Positions 20,549-32,581 are shown, numbered from the stretch's first letter. The stretch: 64,000 bases of DNA from Apium graveolens (GCF_009905375.1 NC_133649.1:228388102-228452101), one strand, 5' to 3'. A program made the numbers and translations. The notes: generated from the sequence alone by a model not told the origin.

Positions 20549-21571
20549 TGTTAGTCCCTTAACAATATAGCAAGAATTACAGAAGGGGGGTTGAATGGAA
20601 TTCTTGAACTTTTTCTTGAAATAAAAATGTTCAACTCGATTATAGATATATTTGTTTTGATTAGCACAATGCGGAATATAAACTTTAATGAATCAAAACA
20701 AGAGTAATTAAAAACAAGAGTCTTTAAAAACTTTTTGGTGGATTTAAACAATTCCACCAGAGATATATTTAATATATCGAGAGGACTCTGTGTGCAGAAA
20801 TGCTCACAGCTGCTTATACAAAATAGAACTACTAAGAACACAGGAAATGCTAAAGATAGTGCTTACAAAGATTTCTCTGTGTTTGTTTCTTAACTCTCTT
20901 AGTTGTTTTTTCTATTTGCTACTCTCTTGGTTTATATATTACCAAGATTACAAAGTCAAAAGAACTGAATAAATATAAAATCTAAAAGTCTTGATCTTTG
21001 CTGCTTTTTGTCCTCTATTACCCAGTTAATGGGCTTCCACAGTGTGTTTGTATCCAACTCGACGGCTGTGTGTCAGCTTTCACTGTTCAACTGATGTTTG
21101 AATCTTGATATGATCATCCGTCGACTTTCAGATCATCCGTCGATGACTTACTTGATCATCCGTCGACTGCTATTTTAAACATCCGTTGAAAGTCATTTGA
21201 TCATCCGTCGAAGCTTTGTTAAGCATCCGTTGATAGCTATTTTGGCACTTGACTTCATTTCACTTATACAGAATTACAAGACATTGCTTATGTACAGTTA
21301 ATCAACCTATTCTGCATATCTAGTTAAAGTCAACATGACTTATATACTACTACAGATTCTATACAAAGGTGCATACAACACTGTGCTACAAACTTATTAT
21401 TACATAAGCTACTCACTCGATGGATAATAAGTTACTCATCCGTCGGGACTAAAATGAGTTATCCGTCGGGACTATAATTCTTATCCGTCGAGTGCTACAT
21501 TATTTCACTAAGTAAAATTTACTTAGATGTTTTGTTTAGGTAATCATCAAGTACACAACATATTCACAACA
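20549..21571 (-). repeat. 5' LTR of element E
   Basis: 1023 bp, differing from 8508-9530 at about 9 positions (for example 21173 G for T and 21226 C for T). It is followed by the AGGAC target copy at 21572-21576. It carries the same two octamer groups and TATATAAA (20931-20938). Confidence 0.95.
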
Positions 21572-21576
21572 AGGAC

Positions 21577-23574
21577 TAAGGTAACAACAACCTTTAAAGA
21601 TCAGTAGAGAAATTTTTCAGAAGTACTTAAACAATGGTTTTAGTATTAGTAAATGGTATCTTGATATGCCCTGTACCTAGGGAGTACCGGATGAAGAATT
21701 TAAGGATAACCTTAGAGGTTTTACAAGGAAAAAGGTAATATTCAAAGTTCTCAAGAATAGAAATTTTGATAAAGAAAATATGACATAATTATAATAATGC
21801 CAGGTGGGCACGTGTTGAACCATAAGAAAGTATAGATCGACCCAATGAAGGCCGAGTTTGGTGAAAACGAGAAGGACCCAAGATAAGAGACGTCCTAAGT
21901 ATGATCGAGAGTCAGTCGTGACAATGTTCACATCTAAAGACCAAGGCAATGACTTATGGAAAAATGGTGATTTTTTTTCTCTTTTCTTTCTCACCAGGAT
22001 TTAAGAAAAGCATTTTCACATAAGCAGTGATTGAAATGAGGTAGAAAATTTAGTTGGAGGTGGTTAAAATGACATTGATTGTAAGGAAATTTTACTATCA
22101 GGAAAGACCAAAGAGGTGGCCAACACTTTAAATGTAAGAGGATAATTATAGGCGCTCGTGCCAGAGGAATACAGTGATGATGGTTGAAGCCGTGAAGGTT
22201 GTATTATGGTTTGGATGATTGACATTCCTTCTGATGACTGTGCAATACCCAACCGTAATAGTAGTTTGGTAAAGGTTTAATTCGTGTAATCGCCATGAGC
22301 GGGCTATCTATCTTAGAAGGTACTATCTTGAGATAAGCCAGGACCATGTTATGAAATGACTAAATGAACCTTTGAGATGCATGTCTCCCAATAAAGACAT
22401 ATGGTTAATAATGGTATTAACCTGCTATCATTGCTTTGATTGAAACTCTTCTGCAATTTTATCTGCTTCATGTCATAAAAGTACGTCAGGATCTGGAGTG
22501 TTCTTCATGAATTATGAATGGTGATTATTTAACTCCTTAGAAGAATTTGATACGACAGGTATGGACTCCGTATGGTTAGCTATTAAGATTCCAAGGAAAA
22601 CGAATGACGACAGTAGGTCAGTGGTGGACCATAGTAATGCAGCAACGATTCTTTGAATAATGAGCCGATTATAACCGTGAGAGTTGTAGTGTAATGGATG
22701 TTGAGATTGGGTACCACTAATCGGGTTGTGGTGATGTATAAGTTATCATTAATAGACTAATTAAGTCGATTATTTACCTATTGAATACTTATTCCTCCTT
22801 ATCAATAGAGAGTCGTATTACTATACGAGGAAGGTTGGGGTGCAAGCATAGAATTCTAGTAACGATGATGTCTAGAATGAAATCCCAGATTCGATTTTCG
22901 ATGTCGAGGGAGTTTCAAAGGTGATTGTGTATAAGCTCGAGCAAGAGCATGGGTCCATAGAATGATGGACAAAATATCAAAAATATTTAGGCATGTGAAA
23001 TACGATGCTATAATACCTGATGTTGATATATATATATACGTATATGTTTTGTTCTCCTATGACAAACCTCTATAGTTTAGAGGTAGATTCCAAGCCAGAT
23101 ATTTTGTGGCAGTATATTTTTTATATATACAATTCTCTTCAATTCATTCTTTTCTCTCCTTTTCATTTTGTATAAGCTGAAAAGAACAACCCTTCCAGAA
23201 GGGGAGGTATTGCCGAATGACTATCTATCTGTGTGATAGAAGCCTAGTAGGATATCACATATTGTTTAATTGCTTGTCAAGTACTAAAGGCTGGCCACCT
23301 TCTGTACTAACTATGCAAAAGAACAAGTGTTCATGATCATAGTGATCTCTCAATAAATTCCTTTACTTCTATATGATTGATCAAACTTTGGGAAATGGAA
23401 GCAGTTGAATAAAGAGTAGTAAAAGTATGGTGGTATTCGGAATGGAAACGCATTCGTGACACTAAGGTTTATGCATTTATTAAAAGGATATAGAACGCTA
23501 ACGAGCAAAAGTATAACCAGTATAATATTAGAAACGGAAGATAGTAACGATTACGAACTGGAAAAGAATGGGTA
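21577..23574 (+). other. Decayed interior of element A, with an RNase H-like relic
   Basis: About 2 kb without a long ORF. At about 22060-22130 a broken frame resembles the end of gypsy RNase H (WLK, DCKEILLSGKTKEVAN), a second copy of a domain already seen at 6200-6643. The remainder cannot be assigned. The stretch from 23575 becomes the integrase end. Confidence 0.4.
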
Positions 23575-24327
23575 TTGAGAAGCAAAAGCTATAATGCTAG
23601 AAGCTATGATGAGAGTCTGTGCAATAGACTTGAAAGAATTCAGAATGGTCACTTGGCACGGATTGAGTTTTCTTACGACAATAGATCGTATGTCAGTATC
23701 GGGATGTCGCCTTATGAGATCCTTGAGGGAGCACGATGTCGATCTCCCTTAAATTAGGATGAAGCTGCAGAGCGCAAGATGCTCGGACCAGCAGTGGTCC
23801 AAAGGACCAAGGATATAATAGATCTAATTAGAGGACGGCTGGTAGAAGCCCAAGACAGATAGAAGAAATATGCAGACCTAGCCCGAAAGGACATGGAGTA
23901 TGAAGTAGGGGACTTAGTACTACTTAAAGTATCCCCTTGGAAGGGATTAATGAGGTTCAGAAAGAAAGGGAAACTAAGCCCAAGATACATTGGACCTTTT
24001 GAGATACTAAGACGGTTTGGGAAGTTGGCTTACGAGCTAGCCTTACCCCCGAACTTACTACAAGTTCATAATATGTTCCATGTGTCAATGCTAAGGAAGT
24101 ATCATCGGGATGCCAGACATATAGTGGAGTACGAGCAGGTGAATATGCAACCAAATCTGACGTACGTGGAGAAACCAGTAAAGATTATGGATAAGAAGGA
24201 GCAGGTGCTTCGGAACAAAATGATCAAGCTAGTCAGAGTGCTATGGCAGAATCATAATATGGAAGAATCAACTTGGGAACTAGAGAGCGCAATGCTAGAA
24301 AAGTACCCCAATTTGTTTTCTATTTGA
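23575..24327 (+). pseudogene. Integrase C-terminus and chromodomain of element A
   Basis: One frame of about 250 codons reads the end of the integrase core (FSYDNRSYVSIGMSPYEI), the linker (EAQDR-KKYADLARK), the C-terminal SH3-like part (GDLVLLKVSPWKGLMRF, LSPRYIGPFEI, NMFHVSMLRKY) and a chromodomain (VEYEQVNM, LTYVEKPVKIMD, VRVLWQNHNMEESTWE, EKYPNLF). TAG at 23755-23757 and another near 23860 interrupt it; the last 144 codons (23893-24327) are fully open. Chromodomains of this type mark Tekay/Del chromoviruses and are thought to steer integration to heterochromatin. The catalytic D,D,E core is not recognisable upstream. Confidence 0.85.
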
Positions 24328-24345
24328 TTCCGGGACGGAATCCTT

Positions 24346-24360
24346 TTAAGGAGGGGAGAC
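24346..24360 (+). other. Polypurine tract of element A
   Basis: AAGGAGGGGAGAC immediately before TGTAATAACC, the complete 5' terminus of the right LTR. Confidence 0.85.
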
Positions 24361-24599
24361 TGTAATAACCCCAAAATTTTGGACTTTTTGTAACCCTTAT
24401 GAATAGTGATTTTACTGATTATGCTGAATAAGAAAACTTTTCATGCCACACTTTGTAGGGGTTCTTTTATTGTTATTCTGAGATCTTATTAGTACTCTAT
24501 ATGGTATATAAGTGTATGTAAAGATCGTCAGAATCCAAATTCGAACACTTTGATTTTTCCCGAAAATCCACCGGATACCGAAAGGATTGAGTATAAGGT
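24361..24599 (+). repeat. Right (3') LTR of element A, first part
   Basis: Starts TGTAATAACCCC and matches the left LTR from base 24401. It is cut at AAGGT (24595-24599), the left target copy of element F, and continues at 32582. Confidence 0.92.
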
Positions 24600-26263
24600 T
24601 GAAAGGAATATGTCCTAAGTCTAATCAGGTATTTGGATTTAGGAATAACTCTTTATGTAATCTGTTTTGATTTCATTGATATTAATAAAAGACTTGTTTT
24701 GTTTTTTTGTTATGGGCTCTATCTATTTAAGTGTTTAAATAAGATATACCATAGTTTAGAGTAAAGCTTTTTATGGATTATGATGAGATCATAATAGTGA
24801 GACCTAAAAAGATGATAACTCTAAACTTAAATAGTTCCTGGTCATAGGATTACTAACTGGTAATTAATAATCCGCAAAGATCGGTACATTCTATGCTTGC
24901 TTCATTATGAAGGATGTCTGTTCTCATAGACATTTGTGTGGTGACACTATAGCTAGTATGTAGGTGCTTATTATAGAATAAGTTCACTGAACATGACTCG
25001 CACAGCTGAACAACTGATGGAGTTCACTCACGTGTCAGCAGTTGTTCACCTAGTGATAGTTGTACAAGTATCCTTAGACTTGAGGTCATCATAGTCATCT
25101 TGTGTACACTGAACTATGCTTTGGTTTAGTTCTTAGTCTCCAGGGACAATTATTAGGGCTCTTCTGGGTATAGGAATTTGTACACGAAGATAGTGTATGA
25201 TCAATAAAGGATCTACCCCTTCCAGTGAAGGAAGCGAATGTTCAAGGCTGATCCACTTATGCTAGTTCAGGAATCTCTGGCCAGAGTAAATAAAATTAGA
25301 AAGGAGTTTCTAATTTGCATAGAACTACGCATAGTAAATGGTAAGCAAGTGATTGAATTAGATAGGCTTGACACGAGATCCATGCCTTGTATTTAATCGG
25401 GACATTATAGGGTAGAAGGAGTTTATTGTACGGTAACTATTCACTGACAGGTTCTTGGTATTCTAAGCAGTGAATTCATATTATCCGGATAGTCGCGATA
25501 TGTTGAGAAGCATCACTCACGATGTAGAATAAATGTGATTAATTAATTAATCATATTTAATAAATTAGAGAATTTATATAAATAATGATAAAATAGATTT
25601 ATTATTATTTATTTCTACTACCGGCTTAATATTGAACCTACAGGGTCACACCATAAAAAGAGAATGATTTTATGGTGGAGGAATTAATTAATAATGGCTA
25701 ATAATTATTTATTTGTGAAATAAATAATTAATTGGCAAATTTAATAATTGATTAAATGAGATTTAATTGATTATAAATTAATTAAGAAAAGTTCTTAATA
25801 TTATTAATTAAGGATTTAATTTTTGGAAATTAAATCAAGAGAGAGAATTATTTCTAAAGTGTTTAGAAAAAGGATTAATGATTAAAAGGTGTTTTATTTA
25901 TTAATGAGAATAATAAATGGGATAATAATAATAATATTTATGGGAAAATTTCAGCTGAAAATTTTGCCTATAAATACACTATTATAGACCCTATTTTATT
26001 CTAACCCCAGAAACCCAAAAGTTTTAGAAAACCAAATTCTCTCCACCTCCTCCTCCTCCTAAAAGTCATTTTCTTGGTGGATACCGGTGGAGTGCTTCAC
26101 ACTTGAGGAGCAACTGCTAAGGATCTCTGATCGTTGTCTCCGAATTATTTTAAAAGGTTAGATTCGATCCCTCAAATTTTTATTCACGATTTATATGCTT
26201 TTATTTGGATTTTGTATGTGTAAAAGTGTTTTTCCATGCCCCCGCTGCGTTTAAAATCCAACA
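24600..26263 (+). repeat. 5' LTR of element F
   Basis: 1664 bp from TGAAAGGAATATGTCC to AAAATCCAACA. TATAAATA at 25969-25976 is a likely core promoter. The region 25500-25960 is very AT-rich with AATTAATTAATT-type runs. Its partner is 30919-32581. Confidence 0.95.
25969..25976 (+). promoter_or_regulatory. TATA-like box in the F LTR
   Basis: TATAAATA in GCCTATAAATACAC, conserved in the 3' LTR, about 290 bases before the LTR end, a usual distance for an LTR promoter. Confidence 0.55.
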
Positions 26264-26264
26264 A

Positions 26265-26276
26265 TGATATCAGAGC
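26265..26276 (+). other. Primer-binding site of element F
   Basis: TGATATCAGAGC, one mismatch from the usual TGGTATCAGAGC complementary to initiator Met-tRNA, right after the 5' LTR. Confidence 0.85.
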
Positions 26277-26717
26277 ATAGGTTGTATGCATATAGATATG
26301 TGGTAAAAATTTCAGAATTTTATGTGCTTGTATGAATTAATTATGATTTTTACAAGTTATATCATGGATTAATTTTTTCTGATGAGAAATCGTTTCTCAT
26401 AATAATTTTGAATGTTGATCTGGGTTCTACAAGTGTTGTAGATCGTCTGGGTATTTTTTTCATAATTTTATGATGTATAGATTTTTTATTATGAATTTTT
26501 GAAGTTGTTGCAATTAAATTCGTAATTAAATAATCATATATATATATAAATTGTAAGTATGTAAATAAATATATATATATATATTCTGCATATCTGTTGC
26601 TGTGCTGCTTTTGTCTGAATCTGTGATAAAAGAAAAAGGCAGACAGAAATCAGAGGTGTCAGGCGCGCAAACCGAGGAATGAAGACAGCTGCTGAAAAAA
26701 AAATAAAAATAATAGGG

Positions 26718-26857
26718 GTGTAACGCATTCCGGGAATGCGTTACACACCTGTGGCGCATTCACGGAATGCGTTACACCCTTTAATGGCTTAAAGGGGGTG
26801 TAACGCATCACCAGAATGCGTTACAGGGGTTGTAACGCGTTCCTGTAATGCGTTACA
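26718..26857. repeat. Four GTAACGCATTC inverted repeats in the F leader
   Basis: 26718-26746 is a perfect inverted repeat with 14-bp arms GTGTAACGCATTCC and a 1-base centre. Three imperfect relatives follow at about 26751-26777, 26798-26826 and 26831-26857. Each would form a strong hairpin in genomic RNA just downstream of the primer site. Any coding reading is incidental. Confidence 0.92.
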
Positions 26858-27625
26858 GCCCGTCTGTTGATTTTAAAATTGATTTTCTGGGAGTTTCGTA
26901 ACTCCGTTTTAGGCGTGCAATATACCGTTGGATTCGTTTTTCCGAGACGGATCTAATAGAGTGATCAATTTTAGTTTATATAAAAGTTTTGAACTGTTTA
27001 TATTTCCATGAAGTATTTTAAAGTTGTTTTTGACTGTTTTAATTGCTTTTAAATGCTTCATGTGATACATAGAGATGTATATTGCTTAGAATAATGTGCT
27101 AGATGATGTAACATGCCTATCTTGATGTTTATTCATGTTGATATATGTGATATATGCTTAGTTTATCATGCGATGATAGATTTAGGTGAACTTAAATAAA
27201 ATAAGGCGTTTGTTAAACAACCTAGTATAGTGAAATTGTTTCATAACCTTAATAACAATATTATGAATACAATCATGAGATTCTTGTGTTTGTGAAACAC
27301 GTAATTGAATATGAATTTTCGATATGAGAGAAAGGATGATTCTGTCAACAACAGATTTCTATCTGTAAGAAAGGGTTATTAAGTGACGCCTCTTGACAAT
27401 GCTCCACCCGATCTGGGAATCGTCTGATTATTGATTATTGATTTGAAATATTTAATTTAAAAGGAAGAATCTCTTTATAATATGATTATGATTGTAACGT
27501 AATATAATCCCTCTAAAATTAAATAATATCAAGTAGTAATTGGCCAATGACACAACGGGCTTGTGTCGATCATAGCCTTCCAACATGGTAGAAAGTAGTT
27601 CTTATTTTTGAATCATTGTCGTTTT

Positions 27626-27919
27626 GTGCCACAGCCAAGGGCTTTGATTTCGAAATAAGAAATACTTGTCTATTACATAGAGATGTGTACATTGAATAAG
27701 AATCTAAAGGTCGTTACGTGCCACAGCCGTGGGCCTTTGGGGACTGATTCAATTGTATGGAATGTTGGGTTTAGACTTGACTTAGAATATTGAGTTTGTC
27801 GTGCCACAGCCGTGACTCAATTATTCAAGAGGCTAAAGTTTGATTAGGGAATAACATAAGATGTAATTGACAAGAGTTGTCTGCCTATTGAACATTACAT
27901 GGCGTTTCGTGCCACAGCC
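27626..27919 (+). repeat. Four spaced GTGCCACAGCC repeats in the F leader
   Basis: GTGCCACAGCC at 27626, 27718, 27801 and 27909 (spacings 92, 83 and 108 bp), each within a diverged unit of about 90 bp. They lie between the hairpin array and gag. Confidence 0.9.
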
Positions 27920-28124
27920 GGGGTTGTGTGATGGAATGTAGGATCCCTATTCCCACTAGCATTATGAATGCTTAATTTTTTCACGTAGAGGGTTGAATAA
28001 ATTAGATAAACTAGTGGGAACCACTTATGAATAAAGACCCGATTCATATAGTGTTTTGAAATGAAATCGAATATTTGCTAAGTGTTGTTATGTGTTTATC
28101 ATTTGCAGATTTACTTTGTACGTT

Positions 28125-29003
28125 ATGTCTTCTGCACTATCACTCAGGAGCATATTAGATGCTCACAAATTGACTGGTCCTAATTATGCTGACTGGCTTC
28201 GAAACTTGAGAATTGTTCTCAGGATTGAGAAGCTGGAATACGTGATTGACTCACCTAAGCCTACTGAACCTGCTAGCGATGCGCATAATGATGAACATGT
28301 TGTGTATCGTAAGTGGATAGATGATGCAAATGTTGCTCAATGCATCATGCTAGCTTCCATGAACATTAAGCTACAGAAGCAACATGAGCATATGGATGCT
28401 CACACTATCCTCATGTATCTACAAGAGTTGTATGATGTGGCAGGGAGGACAGCTCGATATGAGATATCGAAGGAGCTGTTCGGTTGTAGGATGTCTGAGG
28501 GATCATCTGTGAATGACCATGTACTTAAGATGATCAATTTGATTGAACGTCTTGGACAACTTGGTTTTGCCATGGATGGGGAGCTGAGCCAAGACTTGGT
28601 CTTGCAATCGCTTCCGAGTTCGTTCTCGCAGTTTGTTGTGAACTTTCACATGAATAAGTTGGATGTCAGCCTGCCTGAACTCCACAACATGTTGAAGACT
28701 GCGGAATCGAATTTTTCCCCTAAGAAGAGTTCTGTTCTTCTAATTGGTGAAGGTTCCAATCCTAAGAAAAGGAAGAGGAACTCTTCCAAGAAGAAGAAAG
28801 TAGGTGAGAAAATGCCGGTTCCACCAAAAGCTGAAGACCCCAAGAGCAAAGTTGTTTGCTTTCACTGTAACAAGGTGGGGCACTGGAAGAGGAACTGTAA
28901 GGTTTACCTTGCAGAATTGAAGAAGAAGGGTAGTGAGACTACCGCTTCTGATTCAGGTATGTTCATGATAGAAGTGAATATGTCATTTCTACTTGGGTAT
29001 TAG
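28125..29003 (+). CDS. gag: gag of element F
   Basis: An open frame of 303 codons begins at 28092. The family-like start is the ATG at 28125 (MSSALSLRSILDAHKLTG), giving 292 codons. It has a copia Gag core (NYADWLRNLRIVL, RYEISKELFGCRM, LPSSFSQFVVNFH), a Lys/Arg-rich segment (PKKRKRNSSKKKK) that could bind nucleic acid or act as a nuclear signal, and a CCHC knuckle CFHCNKVGHWKRNC. The protease follows in another frame: the gag frame ends MSFLLGY where the sequence should run into the DTACGSH protease motif, so a small indel near 28975 probably split a former gag-pol frame. The gag domain itself is unbroken while pol is ruined. Confidence 0.85.
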   Translation: MSSALSLRSILDAHKLTGPNYADWLRNLRIVLRIEKLEYVIDSPKPTEPASDAHNDEHVVYRKWIDDANVAQCIMLASMNIKLQKQHEHMDAHTILMYLQELYDVAGRTARYEISKELFGCRMSEGSSVNDHVLKMINLIERLGQLGFAMDGELSQDLVLQSLPSSFSQFVVNFHMNKLDVSLPELHNMLKTAESNFSPKKSSVLLIGEGSNPKKRKRNSSKKKKVGEKMPVPPKAEDPKSKVVCFHCNKVGHWKRNCKVYLAELKKKGSETTASDSGMFMIEVNMSFLLGY

Positions 29004-30880
29004 ATACCGCCTGTGGTTCTCATATCTGCAATTTATTGCAGGGACCAAGGAGAAGTAGGACTCTTGAGGAAAATGAGGTGATTCTACTGATGGGAAATGG
29101 AGCAAGAGTTGCTGCTGAAGATGTAGAATCATTTCATTTACATATGCCTACGGGCAAGACTATTGTTTGAAATAATTGTTATTTTGTTCCCTCGATTGTG
29201 AGGAATATTATTCCCATGTTAGACTTGGGTGGATTTTTCATTTATTATTGAGAATAATGAATGTTCTATTCTTAGAGATAATATTCTTTATGGACGTGGT
29301 ACTTTAAATAATGGTCTGAATATATGTGACATAATTTACTTCAGATTGAACAAACTAATAAAAGAAAATGGATGATGAAAATCTCACTTTATAGTGGCAC
29401 TGCAGTCTCCATTTAGTGGACATGGAGAGAGGGCTGCAAATTTGCTAGGAATGGTACACACAGATGTATGTGGACCAATGTCTAAGCAAGCCATGGGTGG
29501 ATTTTCATACTTCATTACTTTCATAGATGATAGATCTGGATTCAGATATGTGTTTGATGAAACACAAGTCTGAGGCCTTTGAAAAGTTCAAAGAATATAA
29601 GTATGAAGTGGAGAAATAACCAAACATAGTATTATAACTCTTCGATTAGATCGAGGTGGTGAATACTTGAACGGAGAGTTTCTAGATTATCTCAAAGTAA
29701 ATGGTATAGTCTCCCAGTGGACTCCTCCAGATTGGTATCTGAAAGGAGAAATCGAACTTTGTTAGACATAGTTCGGTCCATGATGAGCTATGCAAATCTT
29801 CCAGTATTCCTATGGGGTGATGCATTGGAAACCTCAGCATATTTACTGAATATGGTGCCTTCCAAAATCTGTTCCTCAAACTTCGTATGAGATATGGAAA
29901 GAAAGGAAACCGAGTCTTAAACACGTTAAGATTTGGGGATGTCCAACTTATGTCAAGAAAGTTGACCCAGATAAGCTGGAATATCGATCCGAAAATGTAG
30001 TATTGTGGGATATCCTAAAGAGACTTTAGGGTATTACTTTTGCACCGATCATCGGGTGTTTGTCTCCAGACATGCTACCTTATTGGAAAAGGAGTTTATC
30101 CTTGAAGGAAACAGTGGGAGCAAAATTGAATTTAAAGAAGTTCAAGAAGCACAAACTACTACGGATCAAGTGGAAACACCTGTTCTGACTGAACAACCTT
30201 TTATGGAAAAGCCCATTAATAGATCAGGGAGAGTGTCTCGCCAACCTGAGAGGTATTATGGCCTTGTCATTGAGAATGACAATGAGCTGTCGATCATTGA
30301 TGATGACGACCCTGTGACCTATAATGAGGCTATGAGTAGTGTTGACTCAGAAAAATGGCATAGTGCCATTAAATCCGGAATGGAATCTATGTATAGGGTA
30401 TACAAAAGATAGATTATAGCAGATGACCAGGTGGAGACCTATAAGGTCAGGCTTGTGGCAAAAGAATTCAAACAAAGGCAATGGATTGACTTTGATGAAG
30501 CCTTTTACCTGTAGCCCTGTTAAAATCAGTTCGGATTTTGCTTGCGATTGCTGCTTACTACGACTATGTAATCTGGCATATAGCCAGATGGTTTTCTTTC
30601 CAAGGGAAATGAAAACCTAGTGTGTAAGCTACTGCGAACCATATGTGGTTTAAAGCAAGCTTCTCGTAGATGGAACATTCGTTTTGATGAGACAATCAAA
30701 GAGTTTGATTTTATCAAAAACATAGATGAACCATGCGTCTACAAAAGGGTTAGTGGGAGCGCGGTAACATTTCTTGTATTGTATTGAATAAGAGTTGACA
30801 CACATAACGACATAGCAGACCCACTCACAAAGCTACTTTATGAAAGTCACTTTGATCGTAATAATGACAGGATGGGTATT
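29004..30880 (+). pseudogene. pol: Broken pol of element F
   Basis: Pieces in changing frames: protease LDTACGSHICN and LLMGNGARVAAE; integrase HTDVCGPMSKQ, FIDDRSGFRYVF, LDRGGEYLNGEF; the end of integrase and linker in an open frame at 30005-30412; reverse transcriptase start YKVRLVAKEFKQ and DFDEAF; then ICGLKQASRRWN and EPCVYKRVSGS. After about 30790 the sequence jumps to the RNase H tail (HNDIADPLTKLLYESHFD). The YVDD reverse transcriptase site and almost all of RNase H are missing, so this copy cannot copy itself. Confidence 0.88.
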
Positions 30881-30905
30881 AGATACCAAAGTGATTGGCT
30901 TTAGT

Positions 30906-30918
30906 ACAAGTGGGAGAT
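30906..30918 (+). other. Polypurine tract of element F
   Basis: ACAAGTGGGAGAT immediately before the 3' LTR start TGAAAGG. Confidence 0.8.
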
Positions 30919-32581
30919 TGAAAGGAATATATCCTAAGTCCAATCAGGTATTTGGATTTAGGAATAACTCTTTATGTAATCTGTTTTGATTTCATTGATA
31001 TTAATAAAAGACTTATTTTGTTTTTTGTTACGGGCTCTATCTATTTAAGTGTTTAAATAAGATATACCATAGTTTAGAGTAAAGCTTTTTATGGATTATG
31101 ATGAGATCATAATAGTGAGACCTAAAAAGATGATAACTCTAAACTTAAATAGTTCCTGGTCATAGGATTACTAACTGGTAATTAATAATCCGCAAAGATC
31201 GGTACATACTATGCTTGCTTCATTATGAAGGATGTCTGTTCTCATAGACATTTGTGTGGTGACACTATAGCTAGTATGTAGGTGCTTATTATAGAATAAG
31301 TTCACTGAACATGACTCGCATAGCTGAACAACTGATGGAGTTCACTCACGTGTCAGCAGTTGTTCACCTAGTGATAGTTGTACAAGTATCCTTAGACTTG
31401 AGGTCATCATAGTCATCTTGTGTACACTGAACTATCCTTTGGTTTAGTTCTTAGTCTCCAGGGACAATTATTAGGGCTCTTCTGGGTATAGGAATTTGTA
31501 CACGAAGATAGTGTATGATTAATAAAGGATCTACCCCTTCCATTGAAGGAAGCGAATGTTCAAGGCTGATCTACTTATGCTAGTTCAGGAATCTCTGGCC
31601 AGAGTAAATGAAATTAGAAAGGAGTTTCTAATTTGCATAGAACTACGCATAGTAAATGGTAAGCAAGTGATTGAATTAGATAGGCTTGACACGAGATCCA
31701 TGCCTTGTATTTAATCAGGACATTGTAGGGTAGAAGGAGTTTATTGTACGGTAACTATTCACTGATAGGTTCTTGGTATTCTAAGCAGTGAATTCATATT
31801 ATCCGGATAGTCGCGATATGTTGAGAAGCATCACTCACGATGTAGAATAAATGTGATTAATTAATTAATCATATTTAATAAATTAGAGAATTTATATAAA
31901 TAATGATAAAATAGTTTTATTATTATTTATTTCTACTACCGGCTTAATATTGAACCTACAGGGTCACACCATAAAAAGAGAATGATTTTATGGTGGAGGA
32001 ATTAATTAATAATGGCTAATAATTATTTATTTGTGAAATAAATAATTAATTGGTAAATTTAATAATTGATTAAATAAGATTTAATTGATTATAAATTAAT
32101 TAAGAAAAGTTCTTAATATTATTAATTAAGGATTTAATTTTTGGAAATTAAATCAAGAGAAAGAATTATTTCTAAAGTATTTAGAAAAATGATTAATGAT
32201 TAAAAGGTGTTTTAATTATTAATGAGAATAATAAATGGGATAATAATAATAATATTTATGGGAAAATTTCAGCTGAAAATTTTTCCTATAAATACACTAT
32301 TATAGACCCTATTTTATTCTAACCCCAGAAACTCAAAAGTTTTAGAAAACCAAATTCTCTCCACCTCCTCCTCCTCCTAAAAGTCGTTTTCTTGGTGGAT
32401 ACCGGTGGAGTGCTTCACACTTGAGGAGCAACTGCTAAGGATCTCTGATCGTTGTCTCCGAATTATTTTAAAAGGTTAGATTCGATCCCTCGAATTTTTA
32501 TTCACGATTTATATGCTTTAATTTGGATTTTATATGTGTAAAAGTGTTTTACCATGCCCCCGCTGCGTTTAAAATCCAACA
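30919..32581 (+). repeat. 3' LTR of element F
   Basis: 1663 bp, co-linear with 24600-26263, about 28 differences by eye and one small length change in a T run. It ends ATCCAACA and is followed by AAGGT. Confidence 0.95.

Larger units (their letters stand above)
8508..21571 (-). mobile_element. Element E: SIRE-like Ty1/copia with gag, pol and a long ORF3
   Basis: Complete 13,064-bp element on the minus strand: 5' LTR 20549-21571, primer site 20535-20546, gag 20487-18130, pol 18115-14767, ORF3 14246-9713, polypurine tract 9531-9544, 3' LTR 8508-9530. The gene order and the extra ORF after pol are those of the SIRE/Maximus group of plant copia elements. The two 1023-bp LTRs differ at about 9 sites, making it the youngest full element here. 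Even so, pol has two in-frame stops and one frameshift, and ORF3 has two stops and one frameshift. The octamer ATCCGTCG is scattered through LTRs and genes. Confidence 0.95.
24600..32581 (+). mobile_element. Element F: Ty1/copia with intact gag and deleted pol
   Basis: 7982 bp, LTRs 24600-26263 and 30919-32581, flanked by perfect AAGGT duplications (24595-24599 and 32582-32586). The interior has a 1.8-kb structured leader, an intact gag, fragments of protease, integrase and reverse transcriptase, and a deletion from mid reverse transcriptase to the end of RNase H. LTRs differ at about 28 of 1663 sites by hand count. Apart from the bend around gag, it reads as a recent non-autonomous copy. Confidence 0.95.

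Noticed and set aside
26526..26759. Minus-strand ORFs of 77 and 64 codons
   Set aside because: Formed by TA repeats and the hairpin array in the F leader.
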